Source: Bugula neritina
Taxonomy: Eukaryota > Bryozoa > Gymnolaemata > Cheilostomatida > Bugulidae
Assembly: GCA_964035545.1 (NCBI GenBank)
Contig: OZ037765.1
Span: 3,157,001 to 3,221,000, forward strand
Length of the DNA: 64,000 bases
Direction of reading: 5' to 3'
Both the position numbers and the translations under genes were made by a program. Under the pieces are notes generated by a model. It was not told where the DNA came from. It ran no database searches and saw only the letters and a program-made list of their open reading frames with translations. Shown piece after piece: positions 13,301-25,300 of the stretch; within the stretch, counting starts at the first letter, position 1, and each line of letters begins with the position of its first letter.

Positions 13301-16300
13301 CAAATGAAAATATATTAAAAACACAATGCTAAGCTTCGGATAACATTAAAAGGTGTAGAACCTATCATCCAGAATATCTAAGGCTGATTGCCAAAATTTC
13401 ATTGTTATTATTGCCGAATGGCTGCATTTATTCACCAAAGCATGTTGACATAATGTAACTATGCAACACACTATCTTATCCTCAACATGATACCAGTGAC
13501 CACATTCATGATGTTGTATTATATAAACTAAGGTCCCCCACCTCAAGAGCTTTCTTCAAGTCGGGCTGTGCATCAGGGCTGATGGTAACTTCAGGAATCT
13601 TAGCTTTAGCTGCAGCCACATTAGCAGGAACTTTCTTTCCTTTAGGAGATTTGACAGCTGCAGGCACCTCGTCGTCCTCATCATTCTCTCTGCCTACAAG
13701 ACACACACTACCCTGCTGCTGTCACTACAAGACACAGTACCCTGCTGCTGCCACTACAAGACACAGTACCCTGCTGCTGTCACTACAAGACACAGTACCC
13801 TGCTGCTGTCACTACAAGACACAGTACCCTGCTACTGTAACTACAAGACACAGTACCCTGCTGCTGTAACTACAAGACACAGTACCCTGCTACTGTCACT
13901 ACAAGACACAGTACCCTGCTACTGTCACTACAAGACACAGTACCCTGCTACTGTCACTACAAGACACAGTACCCTGCTGCTGTAACTACAAGACACAGTA
14001 CCATGTTGCTGTCACTGCAAGACACAGTACCCTGCTGCTGTCACTACAAGACACACACTACCCTGCTACTGTCACTACAAGACACAGTACCCTGCTACTG
14101 TCACTACAAGACACAGTACCCTGCTACTGTCACTACAAGACACAGTACCCTGCTACTGTCACTACAAGACACAGTACCCTGCTACTGTCACTACAAGACA
14201 CAGTACCCTGCTGCTGTAACTACAAGACACAGTACCATGTTGCTGTCACTGCAAGACACAGTATTATGTTGCTGTAACTGCAAGACACAGTATTATGCTG
14301 CTGTCACTACAAGACACAGTACCCTGCTACTGTCACTACAAGACACAGTACCCTGCTACTGTCACTACAAGACACAGTACCCTGCTACTGTCACTACAAG
14401 ACACAGTACCCTGCTGCTGCCACTACAAGACACAGTACCCTGCTGCTGTAACTACAAGACACAGTACCATGTTGCTGTCACTGCAAGACACAGTATTATG
14501 TTGCTGTAACTGCAAGACACAGTATTATGCTGCTGTCACTGCAAGACACAGTATCATGTTGCTGTCACTACATTATGTCACCATGAGAGACTTTGTTACT
14601 TTCAAGTCTCAGGGTATTCATTAGCATGTAACTGTAAGCAGCTGAGATGCAATGCGTAGAGGCACTGAAATGCAACATGGCCATGGTGGTGTTGCTGCTG
14701 CAAGAAAAGGTACCTAGTCATAATTGCTACTGTGTCACAATAAATGCGTTAAGCCAATTGAGGAATTATTTGTGACACAGAAATAAATTCCTCAAAGATT
14801 ATGTTTTGAGGCATGGTCAGATTACACGGAAATTGTAAGCCTTAACAGGTTTATAGCACTTCTAATGCCATAGGAATATCAAGATACAGTACTCTGCTTA
14901 AAGGCCTGGCCTCACACAGGTGACATGAAAACACAAACATGCAATCATTTTTGTTGGGTGCACTGATAACACTTGCCGACTTCTATTTGTTCAGTGCATC
15001 CATGGTTACACTTTAGAAGAATGGCTCACTTGCAAAGCCATTATACTTGCAGCTACCCATTTCAGTGCACCGATTACATTTCCATGTATGCTTGGGTATT
15101 CCAGGATGAATCATATGATTCAATACATTTATAAGGCAGGTAGGGAAATGGCACAACCGCAGTACGAATCACAAAGGCAACAAGAACGGGCGGATTTTAT
15201 AAACTTACGTTTTTGCAACTGTAAGTATTTTGAGTGTTAGAAAAACAAAATATTGAGATAATTTAATGAAGACTAATAAACTGAGTAGTTTGGAGCAAGA
15301 GACTATTTACTCTAAGGCTAACATGTTTACTGGAGGGCAGACTACCTAATTGTTCTATTTATTAGCATTACTAGAAATTTATTTCGCGCTAAACAACTTA
15401 TGTTAATATTTTAACGTATGCATTATGTAGATTAGCTTTATGGTGTTGAGCCTTTATATATCATATTATCATATGTATATGTAAACTGTAGAGTAGTTAA
15501 AGAATCAAGAATGTCTTCCCAGAGAGATGACAGATTAGCTTTCCTATTACTTGAGGTTTTCTTCATACTACAAGAACTCTACTCTCTAGCTCCGTAAGTT
15601 CAGATTTTCAGTACATTAAAATAGGAATTCTAAAGAGATGGAAGACACTACTATTCAGTCAGTGTATAATATGAAGCTTCATGAAAACTATGACTTAATG
15701 AAGAATCCCTGACACATTTCATTTATGGAGGATTTAAATATTGACATTATATATGCTAGCTATCATCTGCAGGCTGTTAGGGAGTTGAATGCTCAAGCAA
15801 TTTTGTCTTATAAAAAATTCTGTGCTCTTGCTGACTACATTTCTATAATCAGCTATGAAGTTGGTGGTATTGTAAAACTAATAGCAATTATTGCTGACTA
15901 TCATTGTCTACTAAACATAGCCGCTGCAACACACAGCTGGGCTGGCTTGAAAGCTTAAAGTTTTAAGTTGAGAAAGTGTTTGAATATAAAACCCTACAGA
16001 TGATAGCTAAGACATACATGAATATTAGAATTTTGCATAAAAATTAAACAATTCAAGCAACTATTCAATTCATATCATAAATTACTTAACTTTTTAAATA
16101 ACATGTTTTATTGACAGCTATCTGAATGCGCCTAGAGATGACAATGATGCACAGGTGCTAGTGGTGCACGCTGTACAAGTTGAATATGACCCTTTCAATA
16201 TGGAGTGGCTATTGTATGGCATCAACTAGCCGATGGCAGGAAAACACATTTGTTAGTTAATTTTGCCATAATTACAAAAGAAGATAATCATAAATTCTCT

Positions 16301-19300
16301 ATATACCAAATCCACCCTCAATAATCCTATATTATATATCTATTTTGTCTACTCTGTCTACCTTTAGATACAAAGATTTTGTATAATTTGTAACAGCTCA
16401 TCATAAACCCTGTGAATTGTGTAATCAATCAAACTATTGACTATTGACATATTTCAATCTCAATCATTGTTTCTAAAGCCTTGTTGTATGTTTTAAATAC
16501 AGCAGTTTTACTAATAAACCGATGCTTCACTGCTTCTTTGTACATAGCTATGTTCATTTGAAAATAATCATCAACTTTCTCTGAGAACTTAAATAAAACC
16601 TTTCCACAATGTACAACTTATACTTTTTATATGTGAATAGGTCATAAGATTGAGAGATTTCCAACAACTAGTCTAAAGTGCTTTAAATTGAAAATATCTA
16701 ACTAAAATGCAAAACCGAATTTAGATATAATACAGATATATAATATAATAGCCTACGTTGGTACTTTCAACTAAAGATAAAGATAAAAAGATAAAAGATA
16801 AAAACAGATAATCAGTCATTATAAGATGTACCCAAGATTTGACTAATCTTGTAATAACTGTATATAATCATAGTGGGAACCCTACTTCAAATATCTCGAT
16901 ATTTGTACTATAGAGACTTCAAACAAAGTGCAACATGTTTGGAAAAGTTTGCTCTAACACTCTATAGTAATAACTAAATTTTGAATATTTTATATACATC
17001 CCCTGTTTTGTGGTGCCAGGTCACATATAATCATTGTGGAAAATATTTTATAATGAAGGGGGAACAATAAAATGGCGATCTACCTTGCACATAAATTCTA
17101 AAGTCATTCAGGACTCACCTCTAGGATGGAGGGGTTCTTTTGGCCGCTTTGGTGGCAGCCAGGGCTGAATATATCCTTGAGCTAAGGCTACACAGATATG
17201 TACCAGCAGTGTGGTGGCCCTACAACAAAACCCAGCCAGTCAATAAGTTGGGTATTTGTGCTGAGGGTATTATATGGAGGTTTTAGTTCCAAAGTACTAA
17301 AATCATTTCAGTCTGTGACACAACATTGAACTTTCTTAGAGTTATAGTTCCGTGGGCACTACTTGGGTATCATTTAGCATTATAGATATCAATGAGGTAT
17401 ATCCCACCAGATATAGGCCAGCAAGATTTCAATTAGGATCATAAGCAAGATAATATACTAGAAAAAATACCCCTCCAATCAATAAAATAAATACACCTTT
17501 TCAGAGCTGAATGGAATGCAATAATACATGGCAAGGGCTATTTTGTAAACTTTAGTAACAGCATCAGTGTTTTGCAAATAACCGTATTCAAAATTCTTAT
17601 GAATTACGCAATGGAGTCCCAATAATCACTGCAGTGTGCGATTGTTTTGTAGCCTGTATATAATTGAGGCATCTAAAAGATGGTTTTTCTACTCCAATTC
17701 CTACACCTGCATGTATGCCTTTGAGAGCCACATAAATGTAGGCTGGGGTCACATCCAGCTCTGGGGCCACCTGTTGGACAGCCCCGGTTTAAAACAATAG
17801 TGAACAGCACTGAAAGCAAGCAATTAACAGATTAGCTTTTTCAGTTGGTGAATCACTTGATAATTTGCTATAGGCCTACCATGTTATATACCAAGCTACG
17901 TATAACCTGGTATATCATACTAAATATCAAGTTATGTATAGCTAGCTATCATATGTTTTGTTATTCCAATAGAACTGTCTCGACAAATCTAACTTTTAGT
18001 TTCATGAATACATTTTAGTCTTAGGTCAACATGACAAATATATCCTATACCAGAGTAAAATATTTAACACTTGGAAATGAAGCTACATAAAATGCATTTA
18101 CAAATGTAAGGTATATAACTTATGCAATGTAACGTTATTATACTTATAATATATAGAATATATGTAACACATAATAAAAGAAATTTATTTATATCAATAA
18201 TGCCCCAGATAACAGGTTTTTTTTTTTCATATCTTTGCCTTCTTGTGTTACAAAGTTTATCTCTAAAACTTTTACAATTCAAATAACATGACTAGGTGGA
18301 TCATGAAATCTCAGGCATCCTAATGGTACAACAATCACTGAGATGGAGAGCTATAGTAGGTGTAGCCTACACTGTGCACCACACACACAGCTAGTAGATG
18401 TACTACACTGTGTACCACACACACAGCTAGTAGATGTAATACAGTGTGTACCACACACACAGCTAGTAAATGTATTACAGTGTGTACCACACACACAGCT
18501 AGTAAATGTATTACAGTGTGTACCACACACACAGCTAGTAAATGTATTACAGTGTGTACCACACACACAGCTAGTAGGTATAATACAGTGTGTACCACAC
18601 ACACAGCAAGTAGATGTATTACAGTGTGTAGCACACACACAGCTAGTAAATGTACTACAGTGTGTAGCACACACAGCTAGTATATATACATCCGCACACA
18701 TGTAATCACTCACCCCTCATGTCCAGCCTTCTTCAGCCCGTCAAGTATGACCTGCAGCTGCCCGTAGATTTCTCGATGCTTGCTCTGGGTCACCATGTGG
18801 TTGTTGTAGTTCCAGAAGTAAGTTGCCGCGTTCACCACTATCCACGTCTCTCCCAGCTCCTTGCCGATAGCCGTGGCTCTCAGGAAGCTGTTCACCGCCT
18901 GCTGGTTTATATCCATAACCCAGGTTCTATAAGCTACCCAATCAGGCATATCCTCGGGCTTCTTCGGCACGTACCCTTTCGGCTTCTTACTTGTGTCTTG
19001 TGGTGGGACAGGCTCGTCATTCAGTTCAACTTCTTCAGTTCTTAGCAGATGAATGAGTGCCTCAGCGTTGATAAAATGTACCTGAGAGAAACAATGTACC
19101 TGAGAAAAAATGTACCTGAGAGAAATAATCACCGGCTTTCCATGTATCGATCTCAGATCGATCCATGGAAAGACGCCAAAGATCAATCTCAGTCGTTCTG
19201 AGCTGGTCGGTCTGTAGAGCTCGAACTCAGATCGATCTCAAAGCAATAAGACCATGGAAAGACAAAAGATCGATCTGAGAAGTAGAAAAAGACTGTTCCC

Positions 19301-22300
19301 TAAAATGTTGTCTGCTAATAAAAATGATAACTTATTGTTAATTACTAAGCAAATTACTTAATAATTACAATAGCCACATTTTCAGATGCCAAAACTTTGA
19401 CTTTTAGTACTATGATTAAGAAAACTCAATTATATAAAATCATAGACCATAGAAGGTAAAAAAAATGGGATCATTTAAATTGAAGTTAAATGGTTAGTAA
19501 AACTTACTTTCACTAGCTATTTGCTGCTTAATTTCAAGCCTAACAATCTTGTATGTTTATAAATAATCTGCAAGACAGCTATTAATTTTATATAAGCTGT
19601 TAAGCTAAGAAATTAAAATTGATTATCATTTACATCAATTTACTCCACGCTAAAAGATTTGCTGCTTATAGTTTATAGCTGGTGTTAATTTTTAGACTGC
19701 AACAATTTTGTTTTTTGACAGCAGTAGCTTTATTCACTTTTTATGGGTGCACAAATTGTATCGATCTGAATGTGAAAAGAACACCCCAAGCGTTGTATTC
19801 CTATTAGTATTAGCCTCAAACGTTGCTTATTCTATACATACAATATGTATTGTATTCACAACAAACATCATTTAAATGCTATTTACTACTAAGGTGAAAC
19901 TATAAGGGGGGGGGGGGAGGGTTATAGTTTAATATTATTTACTACTTAGGATTGTAAAATATTTGGGTAAAACTATTCATTACTGAATAAACTATGGCCA
20001 ACAATAATGGTACAAATGATATAAAACACATTTAAGCAAAAAAATCACTTTCCCTGAGTTACACAAAACCAGCCTTAAAATTTAGGAAAGTGTTATATAA
20101 TTATTGTGATTTTGATCATTTGACTTTCTATGCTAAAATGCATTAAACTTTCTATTACAAAAGATAAAGTATTTGACTTCCTATACTACAAGTTAAAGGG
20201 AGATTGTTCAGACTACTCCCTACACAGCATACTATTAAGGACTACCAACACATTCTACTGTCTATGACCTCACCTCAGCCAACATACGCATGGTGTCTGT
20301 CTCCAACAGGTTACTTATCACCTGCTCCTTCTGATTGGCCGGTGAATCTATGCCGGTTTTCTCCGGAACAGTCCATGGATCTTCTTTTTGAGTTGCTGTC
20401 TTAGTCCGACTGTAACATGTGAAGAAATTAAAAATTATTTATGGGGGGAGGGGGGACCTAATTGACATGAAATAAACAAAAACTTGCCAACAAAAGACAA
20501 AAACATGCTACAACTTTGCGTTGACAGTATTAAAACAGATATTATTTAGGAACAATAAATTAGCAAATGTGGAGAAAAACCATAATTTACTAAGCCTCCA
20601 TACTACGTCTTTTGAATTCAAACAAATATAGTTTTTCTATATATGTAATGCCATCTAGTTATACTGATAATAACTCAGACATCATTGAGGGTCTGGTTTT
20701 GGAAGCAGTGGGAATATGTAAGTGAGGGCCATCATGAACTTCGTGTAAAGCAGATAACCTGAGATTTCAGACTACACTCACCTTGTTTTCACGGCTGACC
20801 GCACCCTCCACCTGTTATCATCATACAGGAGACAGAACTTACAGGCTACTCTGCACACGTCCCACACCTGCTGCTTACGAGCAATCTTAGCCAAGTCTGA
20901 CCAGAGGTGAGCCCTGAAATACAGTGTGAAACAGTGATTTCTCTTCTGACATTTCTGCGTTTTCTCATCATTTAAATGAACAAATACACAGAGCACTATA
21001 CAGTCAAAAAGAAACAATAATTTATGTTCCAGTAACTTAAGCACAGAGGTTTTAGTTGTAAGAATTGTCTAAAGGCACCATTCTCATTTAAGTGTGATAA
21101 CTTTTCCTATTCTCACCTATCTAATCACCTATCAGCTTTGCAACAGCTGTATAAAACAAACACCCTGGTTGTCTCACAAACAAAACAGGGCACAATGTCA
21201 TGAGAGCTCAACACCATGTCTCATGTATTACAACAAATGAACACATTGTTAAGATAATGTACGTGGATTAACTACCCCATAGAAACTTGAAATAGAGCTA
21301 GAAACACTAGTTTTGTAATGAAATAATATGAAAGAATAGGACATAGTAGCCACATCATTTCATAACTGCAGGTGTTGACAAAGAAACTGTGAGTTGCAGC
21401 AATTCCAACGTGTAATTCAACCCATGTAGTCAGGAGTTCACCTAGCACAGCAGAAACTGAATATTTAATGAAAGAAATAATTAGAAGTTTATTCATAAAA
21501 CCAAACAATAATTAGCATTGCATAAAAATGTATCAAAGTATAACAGCCACTAGAATCTACAGCTTAAAACAAATATTATAATATGGTGCTCTGTGCAATA
21601 AGCAGACAGTAATTTACCTCCAGGAATCATTTCTTAGACTATAAGATATGGCTACGTGTTAGGATAATTCATATACTGTCATGAGTAAGTATGGGAAGAT
21701 ATTGTAGCTCAAAGCCAGACGTCTGGCTTTGAGCTAATGCTCTTTGTTCAAAGTCACAGTTTAGTTTTCAGGCTAACTGTTGGAATGTATGAAAAAACGA
21801 AGCTATTTCAAGGCATATTAACTAGTTTTTATTTTTCTGTTTAGCTGGTGTAGAGTTTCAGTATTTTTTCTCTTTCTTACCAGACATTATTTGATTACTT
21901 AATCATGTTGGTAAACTTGTTTGATTTGATTACATTAGCTGACTGCAGCATGCAGATAAATTCTGCTAGTTGTTGACGGAAGTATGACAAAATTCCCCAT
22001 ATGGTTTTGACTATGAGTTTCCTATCAGTGCTGCTATTCAGTATAAAAAGATGGAATGTCTACGACAGAGTGGTAATGCTTTCAGCTGTTAATCAGCAAT
22101 GAAAGCTTAGTTTTAGCAGTGAACTAAGTATGACAGCTACAGCCAGGGATGTAGTGGTACCCATACGGTCCCATACGCCGTATGGCCTAGAAGAAAATAG
22201 ACTGTTCTAGGCCATACGCCCGTATGGGCATATTTTTGAAAGATGATTAGTGCACAGGATAGTTAGGGCATCCTCACTGAGAATATCATAAATTTTGCTC

Positions 22301-25300
22301 ACAATCTAATTTAAGTTCTTGTTATGTTAATGGCATGTGGGTGTCATGCGTGTTGCCTACTTGTGATTGTTTAGCCTGAGATTACACTATGAATACTATG
22401 CAGCTATCAACATTGCATCTTCTTATCTCTACGTGTTCACTGAAGCGCGAAGTGCTGTGCATTGGTGATTATTAAGGGAAAAATCTTTCATTTTCAGTGT
22501 ATAAATCACTAACTTGTAGAAAATCTATGAAGGCTATTGAAAAAATTGATCAAAAAATTTACCATGCATAAATTTCTCAGGTTTCCGACAGTGTTTGTTC
22601 TATTCGAATACCATGCTTTCCTGCTGAGATATTTGGCAGGGATTGAAAAATAAATTTTTCAGGTAAAATTGGCCAAAAATGGGTAGATTTTTGTCTATAA
22701 CTTTGCAAAAAAATATTGAAAACTAAAAAAAGCAGGTGCTTTGAAGAACAGGAAGATCTAAAACATGGTTTTTAAATTTTAATTCTAGCACAATTAAGTG
22801 AGGTTTTATTTGGCTGGACTGAATTCTTATAATATACCAATAATGTGGCCTCAGCAAGGCAGTGACAGCTAGAAGGTTGCCCTTATCCATCTTGTGTGAA
22901 CTTGAATTTTGTCAATAAGCAATGGAATTTGGAAAAAACCAACATGAAATCCAGAAATAAAATCAAAATGTTTTAAAGAAACAGTACCAGGTGTGTAGGA
23001 GAGGCTAATGAAAATTTATCACTGAGGTCTACAGGTACTATATCCACATTTTGGTCAAAAACCTAGCGTTATTGCATGTTAATTATCAATGCAATAAGGT
23101 TTTGCAAACTGTACACCACCATAAGTAACCTTTTATGTTTGATTGTACTAACGTCTGGCTTTACATTTAATCATCTTCTAGGTTAACACATATTAAACCT
23201 GTAAAATTTGTTCTTTTGGAGTAAATTTCCTTGATGTATCTAGTGGAAGCTCAGGGAGGGGGGGGTTATTTTAAAACCAAGTTCACATACTCTTCTTGGG
23301 TGTGCTTTATTGCGTGTAAGGAGGTGTGGCGGCATCTCCTTATGGATTAGACTAATACTCTAATAAACTCCAAATAGGTTTTCAACCAATTTCTGCTTGC
23401 CAATGAGTTATTAATTCAAATTGCTCTTTATAAGTAACCAACACACATTTTCTGATTAGCAATCTTCCTCTGTTCTGATCTATTATTCTTTTTCTGTGCA
23501 CGGCAGTGTATTAGTTATTTAAAGTAATCAGGTTGCATTTGGAAAGCACTTGTTACCTGCCTCTATCCTTCCATTTTTTTGAGATATTCAGCAATTTTTC
23601 TGTACAGGTTGGACTTGGTGTCAGAACAAACCTAACTGCAGTTTAGTTAGACTACATTACATTACATTACAGTCAACAGGTATGGGACAAGATTAAATAT
23701 TTATATAGTTTGCAGCAATGCCCAGTCGTCATGTAGCTGGTATGGTATGAAAACAATAGCGAGGTGCACATTTCAACACAGAAGTTTTTCAGAAGAATTA
23801 GAGTTCACAATGGCTTTAAATTGCATAAATTTGCATCAGAAGCGCTCTGAGGGCTTCAGCGACCGGGGCGCTGCCCCGGACCCCGCCGGGGGCCTCGGCG
23901 GCCCCCTGGACCCTCGGCGGCCCCCTGGACCCCCGGCCTAGAATATTTTTGCCACTACATCCTTGGCTACAGCATATAACTACAATACTATCATAACAGT
24001 ACGACTACCTCTACACAGGTGCCACCAGTTGAATATGTGACAAGAAATCACGGGTTTGAAACGAGACGTTGGTTATACACATTATGAGACTGGTATACAA
24101 GATAATAAAAGGCTACAGTTGGGGAGGGGAGGGGGTACATGACGATAAGGGGACTACAGTTTTGGGGGTACATGGAACTCAGTCTTACCATCTCCTCTGT
24201 TTATCAAAGCCACTGCCACAAATATTGAACATTTAAAAAAAAACAAAAGCATGAAGAGACCAGTTTGTTACATGAAGAATAAAGCATGGCAACGTGTGAA
24301 AATACAAACATATATATATATATTAGTCATTTGTCAGCATTAAAACAATATCTGAATAGTTTTAAAGCGAACAAGTTGGACTCATTAGATTTCTACAAAA
24401 TCTGAATCCCTTTCTAAGCACTGAAGCTACTGTCCAGTCAATCCCCATCTTTCAATGATAAAAGAAGACTTTTGATTGGCTGAACAGTGAGTCTAACGCA
24501 AGGAAAGACATCAAACCAGTAATTAGTAAATGACTAAAACTAACCTTTCAAGGTCATTCTCAGCCCCGAGCCGCTCCAGGTGACCTGGAACCTTGGCAAT
24601 GCACTTCTGGTACTGCTGGGCCCGAGCATTCATCTGCTTTATCATCCCTTCCTGAGTCTTCTCCACATTGATAGTCGCCTTAGCCTCATTCTCACTGTCC
24701 AAGGCAATATCAAATACATCGGGGGCCAAAGCCAGCCCCACCTTGATGAGCAAGGAGCGTTTCATTCTGATACTGCCAGAATCGGAGGCTTGGGCTTGCT
24801 CTATAATCATAGTAGCGATGTCTTCTGCTCTTTCAGGCTGGTCGTACAGTGTAGCCCTAAGTTCCACCCTGTTTATAGCCATTTCCAGGCGCTCGCTGTA
24901 CATGCCCGTATCGTCCAGGAGCAAGGCTTTCTTGTAGTTCTGAAGAGCCACTTCTATCTGCTCCACGTCCTCCTCACATTTACCCAACTCCAGGTGGATC
25001 TGACACCTCAGCACCATCAACAAACTGCAGGGGAATGTCAGCAAATATAGTTTTAGACAAGTAGGTATAAACACTATAAATAAATTGAAAGGAAATCATT
25101 ATATGGAATATCTCAAACTTCACCATTTAAAACTGTACAAGAGTAATTAAAATTAAATGGAAGACATCTTTAACTCAATTTACAAATAATTTTCAGACTT
25201 AAGGTATGTACACTGGTTAACTATTACACTTGAAATACAATATTAAAAGAATATTCCTAAAACAATTGGTACGTGAAATGTACCCCAAATTCCCTTTCAT

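Noticed and set aside
13582-14624. Long plus-strand frames with repeated YKTQYPA/LLSLQDTV motifs
   Set aside because: They run through the 29-bp minisatellite in an intron antisense to CFAP46; openness comes from the repeat unit, not selection.
15725-15958. 77-aa plus-strand frame in a CFAP46 intron
   Set aside because: No homology I recognise and no supporting signals.
18335-18713. Repeated 12-residue frames (CVPHTQLVNVLQ) on both strands
   Set aside because: The 36-bp unit is a multiple of three and has few stops, so all frames look open; no start, splice or codon evidence.
24121-24176. G-quadruplex regulatory element
   Set aside because: G runs are on the template strand, loops are uneven, and similar G runs occur elsewhere (8151, 19905); kept only as a remark on the microexon.
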